NCBI GenBank assembly: GCA_963735885.1
Contig: CAVTMP010000003.1
Location: 62,001-126,000 of the forward strand
Length of the DNA stretch: 64,000 nt
Reading direction: 5' to 3'
Origin: JBBSBL01 sp963735885
GTDB lineage: Bacteria > Actinomycetota > Thermoleophilia > Solirubrobacterales > Solirubrobacteraceae
The notes beneath the pieces were generated by a model that saw nothing but the letters and a program-made list of their open reading frames with translations, did no database searches and was not told the DNA's origin. Shown piece after piece: positions 34,728-42,590 of this stretch (position 1 is the stretch's first letter; every line of letters begins with the position of its first letter). Made by a program: the position numbers and the translations under genes.

Positions 34728-35531
34728 GTGCCGCACGAGAGCGACAGGGGCGAGGCGCTCGCGCCGATGAAGGAGCAGGTCTACCGGGATCCGCGCCCGG
34801 CGGAGTACTTCGACCGCTTCTACGAGCGCGTCGAGCAGGGCGAGCCCGACGCCATGTACGAGATCGTCCGGCTCATCGTCGTGCCCTACGTCGCGCTGGC
34901 GTTCCGGGGCCGCTCGATCTCCTCGGAGAAGGTCCCGCCCGGCCCGGTGATCCTCGCGCCGAACCACTTCTCGTTCATGGATCACTTCTTCGCGGGATCG
35001 TTCACGCGCCGCCGGGTCCAGTTCGTGGCGAAGTCCCAGCTGTTCAAGCCGCCGCTGCAGTTCGTCTACACGCACGGCGGCGTGTTCCCGATCCGCCGCG
35101 GCGCGCGTGACGAGCGCTCCTTCGGGACGGCGCGGGCGGTGCTCGCGCGCGGCAACGCGATCGTCATGTACTGCGAGGGCGGCCGCTCGCGCAGCGGCAC
35201 GCTCGCGCAGCGCGCGAAGCCCGGGATCGGTCGCCTCGCGCTCGAGACCGGCGCGCCCATCGTCCCCATCGCGATCCACGGATCGAACAAGGTCCGCAAC
35301 TGGAAGCGACTCCAGTTCCCGAAGGTCACGGTTCAGTACGGCGACCCGCTGCGCTTCGAGGTCGTCGAGCGTCCCACGCGCGATCAGTCCCAGCGGGCGG
35401 CCGACGAGGTGTTCTCGCGGATCAAGACGCTCTATGCGGGCCTCGAGGCCTACGGGAGCAAGGCCGTCCGCCGGCGGGTGCGCGCCGAGCGCCGCGGGCG
35501 GCACACGGGCGCCGCGCCGGCGTCGTCGTAG
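34728..35531 (+). CDS. 1-acyl-sn-glycerol-3-phosphate acyltransferase family (PlsC-like)
   Basis: The 267-residue acyltransferase has the catalytic HX4D motif at His80-Asp85 (NHFSFMD), followed by RVQFVAKSQLF, GVFPIRRG, CEGGRSRSG (glycerophosphate site) and GAPIVPIAIHGS. The basic C-terminal tail may bind membrane. It transfers a fatty acyl chain to lysophosphatidate or a related acceptor at the inner face of the membrane. Its neighbour glpK makes the backbone. Confidence 0.88.
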   Translation: MPHESDRGEALAPMKEQVYRDPRPAEYFDRFYERVEQGEPDAMYEIVRLIVVPYVALAFRGRSISSEKVPPGPVILAPNHFSFMDHFFAGSFTRRRVQFVAKSQLFKPPLQFVYTHGGVFPIRRGARDERSFGTARAVLARGNAIVMYCEGGRSRSGTLAQRAKPGIGRLALETGAPIVPIAIHGSNKVRNWKRLQFPKVTVQYGDPLRFEVVERPTRDQSQRAADEVFSRIKTLYAGLEAYGSKAVRRRVRAERRGRHTGAAPASS

Positions 35532-35536
35532 CCGGG

Positions 35537-36430
35537 TCAGTAGACGGATTCCAGCTCGGCCCAGCGCTCCGGGTCGTGACCCGGAACCACGAGGAGTCCC
35601 GGGGTCTGCGCCACGAAGTCGCGGAGCTCGCCCACCGAGCTCCGGAAGCGGTCCGCGTCGTCGACGATGAACGGCCCAGCCCCGCCCTCCAGGGCTCGCA
35701 TGGTGTAGGCCGCGTCGGCCATCAGCAGCGCGTGGCCGTCGGCGAGGCGCAGGAGCACCGAGAGGTGGCCGGGCGTGTGACCCGGCGTGGACAGCAGGCG
35801 CACCGATCCGTCGCCGAACAGGTCGACGGCGCGGGAGAAGGTGGCGAACGGCTCGGCGCCCGCGAAGTCGAGCGTGCGCCAGTCGAAGGCGTGGTCGTAG
35901 TGCTCCGGGACGTACCCGCGGAGCCACGCTCGCGGGGCGGTGGCCGCGACCCACTCGGCGCGATCGACGACGAAGGTCGCGCCCGGATACTCGGCGACGG
36001 CGCTGGCGTGGTCGTTGTGCAGGTGGGTCATCACGACCACCGCGACGTCCTCGGGCGCGTGGCCGAGTCGGCGCAGGCGCGCACTCGCGGCCTGCTCCGA
36101 CTCCATGCGGATCGGGAGGACACGCCCCGTGACGCCGAGGTTCTGCGCTCCCGTCGCGCAGACCGGGTGCAGCCCGGTGTCGACGAGCACGAGCCCGGCC
36201 CCGGGGTGCTCGACGAGGAACGCGGGCACCGGAAGGCGCACCCGGGCACCACGGCGGAGGATGACCTGCGCCCAGGTGCGCAGGTCGGCCAGCGGCACCT
36301 CGCGACGCTCCATGAACGCGGACGGGGCGTCGAGCTCGCCGGTCAGCAGCGGATGGAGGCGGACCGTCGCCTCCTCGCGGCCGCCGGGGAGGGGAAGCTC
36401 GACCGGACGGGGCGTGGCGGCGACCGGCAT
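35537..36430 (-). CDS. MBL-fold hydrolase, N-acyl homoserine lactonase (AttM/AiiA) family
   Basis: The 297-residue metallo-hydrolase has metal ligands in VMTHLHNDHASAVAEYPGA (HxHxDH), TPGHTPGHLSVLL, ADAAYTM and VPGHDPE at the end. The N-terminal layout RLPVPAFLVEHPGAGLVLVDTGLHP matches the lactonase family. AHL cleavage is possible, but many actinobacterial members act on other lactones or esters, so quorum quenching is only a suggestion. ATG 36430 is used; the divergent neighbour starts 39 bp away. Confidence 0.82.
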   Translation of the reverse strand: MPVAATPRPVELPLPGGREEATVRLHPLLTGELDAPSAFMERREVPLADLRTWAQVILRRGARVRLPVPAFLVEHPGAGLVLVDTGLHPVCATGAQNLGVTGRVLPIRMESEQAASARLRRLGHAPEDVAVVVMTHLHNDHASAVAEYPGATFVVDRAEWVAATAPRAWLRGYVPEHYDHAFDWRTLDFAGAEPFATFSRAVDLFGDGSVRLLSTPGHTPGHLSVLLRLADGHALLMADAAYTMRALEGGAGPFIVDDADRFRSSVGELRDFVAQTPGLLVVPGHDPERWAELESVY

Positions 36431-36441
36431 CGTGACCGGGC

Positions 36442-36459
36442 AGGCTATACCGATAGCCT
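36442..36459. promoter_or_regulatory. Back-to-back -10 elements TAGCCT (divergent)
   Basis: The inverted repeat GGCTAT-ACCG-ATAGCC places TAGCCT on both strands: plus 36454-36459, 9 nt from ATG 36469; minus 36442-36447, 11 nt from ATG 36430. The symmetry could also serve a repressor. Confidence 0.5.
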
Positions 36460-36468
36460 CCGCGCGCC

Positions 36469-37023
36469 ATGCCCCTCGCGCGATTCCGGGACGGGCTCCT
36501 GGCCGGCCGCACCGTGGCCCTGGCCGGGGATCCGGCTCGCCTGGCCGCCCTCGGCGCCGCGGTGGCGGTCGCGGCCGATCCCTGGGCGCTCGACGAGGCG
36601 GGCGCGGACGCATGGGCGGCCGACCTGGTCGGGCGCCACGGTCGCCTCGACGGGCTCGTCCTGGACGCCGGCGAGCCGTTCGGCCCGGGCGGGGGCGACG
36701 CGCTGGCCCGCACGCTCGACGCGACGTGGCGGCTCGTCCGCGCGGTGGCGAGCGCCGCGATGATCCCCGAGGCGGGTGGCGGGGCGATCGTCCTCGTCGG
36801 CCCGCGCCCGGGCGCCGGGCCGCACGCCGAGGCGGCGCGCGCCGCGCTGGAGAACCTCGCGCGCACGCTCTCGGTGGAGTGGGCGCGCTTCGGCCTGCGC
36901 GCCACGATGATCGCCCCGGGCGACGGGACGACGGCCGCCGAGGTCGAGGACCTCGTGGCGTGGCTCCTCTCGCCGGCGGGCGACTACGTCTCGGGCTGCC
37001 GGCTGGCGCTCGGCTCGCTCTAG
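36469..37023 (+). CDS. Degenerate short-chain dehydrogenase-like protein
   Basis: The 184-residue protein has an SDR outline but lost catalytic features. The glycine motif is reduced to VALAGDPARLAALGA, the NAG motif reads LDAGEPF, and where Tyr-x3-Lys should be it reads HAEAARAALENLAR. SVEWARFGLRATMIAPGD and LLSPAGDYVSGCRLALGSL keep the SDR C-terminal pattern. It is probably a non-enzymatic relative, perhaps a subunit or ligand sensor. It ends 4 nt into the convergent gene at 37020. Confidence 0.65.
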   Translation: MPLARFRDGLLAGRTVALAGDPARLAALGAAVAVAADPWALDEAGADAWAADLVGRHGRLDGLVLDAGEPFGPGGGDALARTLDATWRLVRAVASAAMIPEAGGGAIVLVGPRPGAGPHAEAARAALENLARTLSVEWARFGLRATMIAPGDGTTAAEVEDLVAWLLSPAGDYVSGCRLALGSL

Positions 37024-37349
37024 GGCGAGTCCGCCAGACCGGCGAGTCCCGCCTCGCCCTCGGCCACGGCGATCACGTCGAAGCGCTCGATGCGCACCGG
37101 CTCGAGGCCGCACAGGCCGGTGACGCGCTCGGTCACCCACGCCGCGCACGCCTCGCGGGCGGCGAGGTCCTCGAAGACCATGAGCGAGCCGTAGCGCCGA
37201 CCGTCGCGGTACCAGACCTTGACGTGGAGCCCCTCGAGCCCGGTGAAGCGCTCCAGGCCGGCCTCGTGGACCCCGCGTTCGAGCTCGTCGACGGTGCACG
37301 TGGCCCCGGGCGCGGCGAGGTCCCACAGGAGGTGGAGGGCGACGGCCAT
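37020..37349 (-). CDS. Small dimeric alpha/beta-barrel protein, YdhR/ABM-like
   Basis: The 109-residue protein is MAVALHLLWDLAAPG...GLEGLHVKVWYRDGRRYGSLMVFEDLAAREACAAWVTERV, a ferredoxin-like fold resembling the putative monooxygenase YdhR and antibiotic-biosynthesis monooxygenases. No cofactor is bound in that family. The function is unknown. The ATG at 37349 is preferred because the longer ORF would run through the divergent ppa promoter. It overlaps the end of the SDR-like gene by 4 bp. Confidence 0.55.
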   Translation of the reverse strand: MAVALHLLWDLAAPGATCTVDELERGVHEAGLERFTGLEGLHVKVWYRDGRRYGSLMVFEDLAAREACAAWVTERVTGLCGLEPVRIERFDVIAVAEGEAGLAGLADSP

Positions 37350-37355
37350 CTCCAA

Positions 37356-37361
37356 TAGGAT
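37356..37361 (+). promoter_or_regulatory. -10 TAGGAT of ppa
   Basis: The hexamer is 7 nt before GTG 37369, in a 19-bp gap to the divergent gene. Confidence 0.5.
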
Positions 37362-37368
37362 CGCGCCC

Positions 37369-37887
37369 GTGCCCGACGACCCGCTCATCTGCGTCGTCGA
37401 GATCCCGAAGGGGAGCCGCAACAAGTACGAGTGGGATCCGCGGTTGAAGGCGATCAAGCTCGATCGCTTCCTCTTCTCCTCGACGGTCTACCCGACCGAC
37501 TACGGGTTCATCCCGGACACCGAGGGCGAGGACCACGACCCGCTCGACGCGATGGTCTGCGTGTCGGAGCCGACCTTCCCGGGCTGCGTCATCCCCGCGA
37601 AGCCGGTGGCCGTCTTCCGCATGAGCGACGACCACGGCCAGGACGACAAGATCGTCTGCGTCCCGCTGCAGGACCCGAACTGGAACCACATCTCCGTGCT
37701 CGAGGACATCCCGGAGGTGCTCCGGACGGAGATCCAGCACTTCTTCTCGATCTACAAGATGCCGGAGGGCAAGACCGTGGAGGTCCAGGGCTGGCGCTCG
37801 CGCGAGCTGGCCCTGCAGATCATCGAGGAGGCGCGGGTGCGCTGGCGCGCGATGGGCGAGGACGCGCCGCGGTCGCCTCGCCTGTAG
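37369..37887 (+). CDS. ppa: Inorganic pyrophosphatase (family I)
   Basis: The 172-residue enzyme hydrolyses pyrophosphate to drive biosynthesis. It shows VVEIPKGSRNKYEWDP, STVYPTDYGFIPDT, the metal-binding signature EDHDPLDAMV (Asp residues at about 56-61), and DDKIVCVPLQDPNW. The C-terminus includes YKMPEGKTVEVQGW. It is transcribed from its own leaderless promoter. Confidence 0.94.
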   Translation: MPDDPLICVVEIPKGSRNKYEWDPRLKAIKLDRFLFSSTVYPTDYGFIPDTEGEDHDPLDAMVCVSEPTFPGCVIPAKPVAVFRMSDDHGQDDKIVCVPLQDPNWNHISVLEDIPEVLRTEIQHFFSIYKMPEGKTVEVQGWRSRELALQIIEEARVRWRAMGEDAPRSPRL

Positions 37888-37929
37888 CGACGGCGGCCGG
37901 CGGCGCGCGACCGGCTCGCGGCCTGCGGC

Positions 37930-38757
37930 CTACGTCGTCATCCCGGTGAACTGGCCCCCGGTCACGTTCAGCACCTGGCCGTGGACGTAGTTCGACCACG
38001 GCGAGCAGAGGAAGAAGACGCCGCCGGCGGCCTCGTCCGGGGTGCCCGGCCGCCCGAGCGGGATGAGCATCGCCGCCATGCCGCGGAGCTGGTCGGGGAT
38101 GCCGAGCTGGACCTTCTCGCCGCCGATCTCCATCGTGTTCGCCTCCTCCTTGGAGGCGGTCAGCCGCGTCTCGATGTAGCCGAACGCGACCGCGTTCACG
38201 TTGACCTTGAACTGGCCCCACTCCTTGGCGAGCGTCTTCGTGAGCCCGACCACGGCCGCCTTGCCGGCGGAGTAGTTCGCCTGCCCGGCGTTCCCCATCG
38301 TCCCGGAGATGGAGGAGACGTTGACGATCTTGCGGAACACCTCGCGGCCCTCCTCGCGCTCCTGCTTGGCCGGCTCGCGCAGGTGGGGGGCGGCGGCGCG
38401 GATCACCCGGAACGGGGCGATGACGTGGATGTCGAGCATCCTCTGGAACCAGTCGTCGCTCATCTTGTGGACCGGTGCGTCGAGGGTGTAGCCGGCGTTG
38501 TTCACGACGATGTCGATCCGGCCCCACTCGTCGACGGCCTTCTGGACGAGCGCGTCGGGGACGCCGGGCTGCGTGAGGTCGCCGGCGAAGGACGCGCTCT
38601 CGCCCCCGATCTCGCCGGCGGTCTGCGAGGCGACGTCGCCGTCGAGGTCGTTGATCAGGACCTTCGCGCCCTGCTCGCTCAGCAGCTCGGCCGTGGCCCG
38701 GCCGATGCCGCGGGCCGAGCCCGTGACGATGGCCACCTTCTCGTCGAGTACGCCCAT
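37930..38757 (-). CDS. SDR oxidoreductase, FabG/3-hydroxyacyl-CoA dehydrogenase-like
   Basis: The classical SDR of 275 residues has VTGSARGIGRATAELL (11-26), NNAGYTLDAPVHK, catalytic Ser in NVSSISGTMGNAGQANYSAGK (Tyr about 164, Lys 168) and GGVFFLCSPWSNYVHGQVLNVTGG. It probably interconverts 3-ketoacyl and 3-hydroxyacyl thioesters. AAGGAG precedes the ATG at ribosome-site distance. It is the last gene of the minus-strand run acyl-CoA dehydrogenase, SnoaL-like, acyl-CoA dehydrogenase, SDR. Confidence 0.85.
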   Translation of the reverse strand: MGVLDEKVAIVTGSARGIGRATAELLSEQGAKVLINDLDGDVASQTAGEIGGESASFAGDLTQPGVPDALVQKAVDEWGRIDIVVNNAGYTLDAPVHKMSDDWFQRMLDIHVIAPFRVIRAAAPHLREPAKQEREEGREVFRKIVNVSSISGTMGNAGQANYSAGKAAVVGLTKTLAKEWGQFKVNVNAVAFGYIETRLTASKEEANTMEIGGEKVQLGIPDQLRGMAAMLIPLGRPGTPDEAAGGVFFLCSPWSNYVHGQVLNVTGGQFTGMTT

Positions 38758-38881
38758 GGGGTGTCGTGCTCCTTCTCGTCGTCGGTTCGTCAGGCGCGGG
38801 ACGCTAGGGCAAGCCGCTCGTCGGCGGCCGCCCGGTTCAGCGCCTCGTCCCAGCAGAGGAGCACGCTCGACTCCCTGGGCC

Positions 38882-40063
38882 TCAGAGCCCGAGCGTCTTC
38901 CCGAGGATCTCGCGCATGATCTCGTCGGTGCCGCCCCCGATCGGACCGAGGCGCGCGTCGCGCGCGGCGCGCTCGATCCCGTACTCGACCATGTAGCCGG
39001 CGCCGCCGTGGATCTGGAGGCACTCGTCCATCACGTCGAACGCCGCGCGCTGGGTCGCGAGCTTCGCCATCGTCACCTCCTGGACGGCGTCGCCGTCGAG
39101 GTGGCGGCGCAGCGCGTGGTAGGTGAGCGCCCGGCCCGTCTCGATCGTCGTCGCGATCTCGGCGAGCTTGTGGCGGATCGCCTGGTGGCGCCCGATCGGA
39201 CGGCCGAACGCCTCGCGCTCCTGCGCGAAGACGAGGGTCTTCTCGAAGGCGACCTGCATCCCGCCGACCGCGCCGAGCGCCATCAGCAGCCGCTCCCACT
39301 GGAAGTTGGCCATGATGAGGTAGAAGCCGCGCCCTTCCTCGCCGAGCAGGTTCTCTTCCGGGACGAATACGTCGTCGAGCGCGATCAGCGCCGTGTCGGA
39401 GGCGTGCCAGCCGAGCTTCTCGATCGGCCGGGCGCTCACGCCCTCGCCGCGCTCCACGAGGAGGAACGAGAGGCCGTGGTGGCCGCCCTCCGGGCGCGTC
39501 TTCACGGCGGTGACCATCACGTCGGCGCGGCAGCCGTTGGTGATGAACATCTTCGAGCCGTTCACGACCCAGCCGCCGTCGACCTTCCGCGCGTGCGTGC
39601 GGATGCCGGCGACGTCGGAGCCGGCGTCCGGCTCGGTGATGGCCAGCGCCGCGATCGCCTCCCCGCGGATGCCCGGCTCGAGGAAGCGCCGCTTCTGCTC
39701 GTCGGTGCCGAACCTCCAGATCGGCGGCAGCGCGATCCCGGCGTGCGCGCCGATCCCCGCGGCGAGCCCGCCCGAGCCGCAGCGGCCCAGCTCCTCGACG
39801 AACACCGCATCCGCGACCGGGTCGCCGTCGCCACCGTGCTCGGCCGGGAACTTCAGGCCCAGGTAGCCCTGCTCCGCGCACCAGCGGAAGACCTCGTCGG
39901 GGAAGTGCCGTGCGGCCTCCCACTCCCCGGAGCGGGGCGCCAGCGTGCGCTCGATCCAGCCGCGGCAGGCCACGCGGAACTCCTCGTGCTCGGCCGTGAA
40001 CGGGGGGAGCGGACGGCGCGGCGTGGCGGCGGGCAGGCCGCGATCGGCGAGGGCGCCGCTCAC
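38882..40063 (-). CDS. Acyl-CoA dehydrogenase
   Basis: The FAD enzyme of 393 residues has the signatures AITEPDAGSDVAGIRTHA and the C-terminal ECLQIHGGAGYMVEYGIERAARDARLGPIGGGTDEIM; the catalytic Glu position falls in the IGGGTDEIM region typical of short/branched-chain types. It introduces the alpha-beta double bond in an acyl-CoA and passes electrons to ETF. GTG 40063 is used because it overlaps the upstream SnoaL-like stop as GTGA; a longer in-frame reading would run through that gene. Confidence 0.88.
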   Translation of the reverse strand: MSGALADRGLPAATPRRPLPPFTAEHEEFRVACRGWIERTLAPRSGEWEAARHFPDEVFRWCAEQGYLGLKFPAEHGGDGDPVADAVFVEELGRCGSGGLAAGIGAHAGIALPPIWRFGTDEQKRRFLEPGIRGEAIAALAITEPDAGSDVAGIRTHARKVDGGWVVNGSKMFITNGCRADVMVTAVKTRPEGGHHGLSFLLVERGEGVSARPIEKLGWHASDTALIALDDVFVPEENLLGEEGRGFYLIMANFQWERLLMALGAVGGMQVAFEKTLVFAQEREAFGRPIGRHQAIRHKLAEIATTIETGRALTYHALRRHLDGDAVQEVTMAKLATQRAAFDVMDECLQIHGGAGYMVEYGIERAARDARLGPIGGGTDEIMREILGKTLGL

Positions 40064-40473
40064 AGCGTCGTGTGGCCGCGGGCGGCGTGGTCGAAGCCGA
40101 GCAGGTCGCCGCGCGGGTTCTTCGGCCCGCCGTGGTGGTAGGCGCGCACCTCGGAGATGCGGCCGTCGCGGAACGCGAACCACTCGGTGCCACGGTCCAG
40201 GCGCCGCTCGCCCGAGCGCGGGTCGCTCCACGACATCGTCCACTCGATCACCGCCTCGTCACCGTCCTCGATGCCGTGCTCCAGGACCCAGCGGGCGTCG
40301 AGCCGGTCCACGCCGAGCTTGGCGTGGCCGGCGATCTCGGAGGCCCCGCGGTGGGGGCCCAGGCGCGTGTAGTAGTGGACGGCGTCGTCGCAGAAGTGCG
40401 CCGCGACCGCGTCGGCGTCGCCGGTGTTCAGCGCCTCGTAGTACGACGCGACGTGGTCGAGCAGCGCGCCCAC
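40060..40473 (-). CDS. SnoaL-like / NTF2-fold protein
   Basis: The 137-residue protein has the cone-shaped NTF2 fold: LLDHVASYYEALNTGDADAVAAHFCDDAVHYYTRLGPHRG at the N-terminus and RGTEWFAFRDGRISEVRAYHH near the end. Such proteins act as small isomerases or hydratases or merely bind ligands. Between two acyl-CoA dehydrogenases, and coupled to the second by a GTGA overlap, it may bind an acyl-CoA intermediate. GTG 40473 is 14 nt after the stop of the first dehydrogenase. Confidence 0.8.
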   Translation of the reverse strand: MGALLDHVASYYEALNTGDADAVAAHFCDDAVHYYTRLGPHRGASEIAGHAKLGVDRLDARWVLEHGIEDGDEAVIEWTMSWSDPRSGERRLDRGTEWFAFRDGRISEVRAYHHGGPKNPRGDLLGFDHAARGHTTL

Positions 40474-40486
40474 CGCGGCCGGCGGC

Positions 40487-41674
40487 CTACAGCCCGTAGG
40501 AGCGCCCGATCACGTCGAGCATGATCTCGTCGGTGCCCGCGCCGATGCGGTTGAGGCGCATGTCGCGCCAGACCCGCTCGACGCCGTACTCCTTCATGTA
40601 GCCGGCGCCGCCGTGGATCTGGATGCACTCGTCGGCCACCTCGACGGCGACCCGCGCGGCGTGGAGCTTGGCCATCGAGATCTCGCGCACGGGGTACTCG
40701 CCGTTGTTGAAGCGCCAGGCGGTCATGTAGACCATCTGCCGCGCCGACTCGATCTTCGTCGCCATCTCGGCGAACTTGTGGCGGATGACCTGGAAGTGGC
40801 CGATCTGGCGCCCGAACGCCGTGCGCTCCTGCGCGTACTGCAGGGTCCGGTCGAAGCACCGCTGCGCGCCGGCGACGCAGCCCGCGGCGCCGATCAGGCG
40901 CTCGCCCTGGAGCTCCCACATGATGTGGTAGAAGCCCTTGCCCTCCTGGCCGAGCAGCGCCGACGCCGGGACGCGCACGTCCTGGAAGGCGAGCAGCGCG
41001 GTGTCGGAGGCGTGCATGCCGAGCTTCACGAGCTTCTTCTCGCGGATGACCCCCGGCAGGTCCATCGGGACGAGGAAGAGCGAGAAGCCGTCGTAGCCGG
41101 CGTCGGGGTCGGTCTTCGTCACGAGCACGATGACGTCGGCGCGGTGCCCGTTGGTGATGTAGGTCTTCGAGCCGTTGATGACGTACTCGTCGCCGTCGCG
41201 CACGGCGCGCGTCTTGATGCCCGCGACGTCCGAGCCCGCGTCGGGCTCGGTGATGCCGAGGCAGAGGATCTTCTGCCCGTCGATCGCCGGCACGAGCCAC
41301 TCCTGCTTCTGCTCCTCGGTGCCGAACAGGTGGATCGGCGGCATGGCCATGTCGGTGTGGACGGCGACGCCCATCGCCAGCCCGCCCGAGTTCGACTTCG
41401 CCATCTCCTCGGCGAGCACGAGGTTGCAGTAGTAGTCGCCGCCCTGGCCGCCGTACGCCTCGGGCATCGAGAGCCCGAGGAAGCCGAGCTCGCCCATCCG
41501 GGCGATGACCGAGTCCGGGAAGGTCGTCTCCTCCCACTCCTCGGCGTGCGGCGCGAGCTCCTTCTCGACGAAGGCGCCGATCGACTCGCGCAGCCGGTCG
41601 TGGTCCTCGGTGAAGATGAAGTGCTTCTGCTTCGCCCCGTGGTCGGGCTTGACGACGTCGGCGGTGGCGGACAT
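40487..41674 (-). CDS. Acyl-CoA dehydrogenase
   Basis: The enzyme has 395 residues from ATG 41674. It shows HFIFTEDHDRLRESIGAFVEKELAPHAEEWE, LGITEPDAGSDVAGIKTRA, YVINGSKTYITNG and ECIQIHGGAGYMKEYGVERVWRDMRLNRIGAGTDEIM, plus the R-x-AFGR FAD-contact motif. It is a close paralogue of the next dehydrogenase, so the operon may process two chain forms or consecutive steps. An in-frame GTG at 41722 would add 16 unconserved residues. The long leader begins at the divergent operator at 41751-41766. Confidence 0.88.
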   Translation of the reverse strand: MSATADVVKPDHGAKQKHFIFTEDHDRLRESIGAFVEKELAPHAEEWEETTFPDSVIARMGELGFLGLSMPEAYGGQGGDYYCNLVLAEEMAKSNSGGLAMGVAVHTDMAMPPIHLFGTEEQKQEWLVPAIDGQKILCLGITEPDAGSDVAGIKTRAVRDGDEYVINGSKTYITNGHRADVIVLVTKTDPDAGYDGFSLFLVPMDLPGVIREKKLVKLGMHASDTALLAFQDVRVPASALLGQEGKGFYHIMWELQGERLIGAAGCVAGAQRCFDRTLQYAQERTAFGRQIGHFQVIRHKFAEMATKIESARQMVYMTAWRFNNGEYPVREISMAKLHAARVAVEVADECIQIHGGAGYMKEYGVERVWRDMRLNRIGAGTDEIMLDVIGRSYGL

Positions 41675-41750
41675 CTGGGTGGCGGCGCTCCTCGTCGGTG
41701 GCGGCTGGGTCTTCGGCGGCACGGTACTCCAGCCTCGCGGCGAAGTAAAC

Positions 41751-41766
41751 AGTAGGACTTCCTACT
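41751..41766. promoter_or_regulatory. Palindromic operator between divergent acyl-CoA operons
   Basis: AGTAGGA-CT-TCCTACT is a perfect 7-bp inverted repeat with a 2-bp centre, in the only AT-richer stretch of the gap. It lies 18-33 bp upstream of the -10 of the plus-strand hydratase and overlaps a TACTGT (41749-41754, minus strand) that could be the -10 of the dehydrogenase operon. This size fits a TetR-family repressor of fatty acid genes. Confidence 0.6.
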
Positions 41767-41783
41767 TTCCGCTTGCCGTCCCG

Positions 41784-41789
41784 TAGGAT
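41784..41789 (+). promoter_or_regulatory. -10 TAGGAT of the enoyl-CoA hydratase/carboxyltransferase operon
   Basis: The hexamer ends 8 nt before GTG 41798. Confidence 0.5.
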
Positions 41790-41797
41790 GCGCCTCC

Positions 41798-42590
41798 GTG
41801 GGCGCCGCCTTCGAGACCATCCGCTACGACGTCGGGGCCGGCGGTGTCGCCACGATCACCCTCGACCAGCCCGAGACGCGCAACGCGCTCTCCGACGCGC
41901 TGCTGTCGGACCTGATCGCCGCCTTCGGCGCGGCGCGCGACGACGAGGCCGTGCGCTGCGTCGTGCTCGCCTCCTCGCACGAGCGGGTCTTCTCCGCGGG
42001 AGGCAACCTGTCGGGGTTCGCGGCCGACGTCCCGCTCGTCCACAAGCACCACGGCACGGAGCGCTTCCCGGAGCTCTTCACGCTGATCGGCGGGCTGGGC
42101 AAGCCGTCGATCGTGCGCGGCCGGCGGCCACGTGCTCGCGGGCGCGCTCGGCCTCGCGCTGGCCTGCGACCTCATCGTCGCCGCGGAGTCCGCGACGTTC
42201 GGGACGCCGGAGATCAACGTCGGCGTCTTCCCGTTCATGATCATGGCGCTGATCTACCGCAACGTCCCGCGCAAGAAGGCGAACGAGCTGCTGCTGCTCG
42301 GCGAGCGGATCGACGCCCGCGAGGCGGAGCGCATCGGGATCGTGAACCGGGTGGTGCCGGACGCCGAGCTCGACGCCGCCGTCGCCGCGTGGGCGGCGAA
42401 GCTCGCCGCGTCCTCGCCGGTGCTCATGCGCCTCGGCAAGGACGCGATGTTCCGCCAGCAGGACCTCGCGCTGCGCGAGGCGCTCGACCTCCTGCACGGC
42501 TACCTGACGATCGCCTTCTCGACCGAGGACATCCAGGAGGGCGTGACGGCGTTCTTCGAGAAGCGCGACCCCGTGTGGACCGGGCGATGA
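41798..42590 (+). CDS. Enoyl-CoA hydratase, frameshifted
   Basis: The crotonase-fold protein has about 263 residues. The first frame holds ATITLDQPETRNALSDAL and VFSAGGNLSGFAADVP (oxyanion half-site). After GKPSIVR the match continues one frame over as AGGHVLAGALGLALACDLIVAAESATFGTPEINVGVFPF. One extra base near 42118 in a GCGCGGCCGG stretch explains it. It hydrates 2-enoyl-CoA (or a methylglutaconyl-type substrate, given the carboxyltransferase next door). The stop overlaps the next start as ATGA. Confidence 0.82.

Noticed and set aside
36443..36458. Inverted repeat GGCTAT/ATAGCC as a repressor operator
   Set aside because: Its arms are explained by two back-to-back -10 hexamers at leaderless distance from both starts; no separate operator is needed.
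38790..40193. 467-codon minus ORF overlapping the acyl-CoA dehydrogenase
   Set aside because: Arg/Ala-rich frame of the real gene at 38882-40063; no conserved motif of its own.
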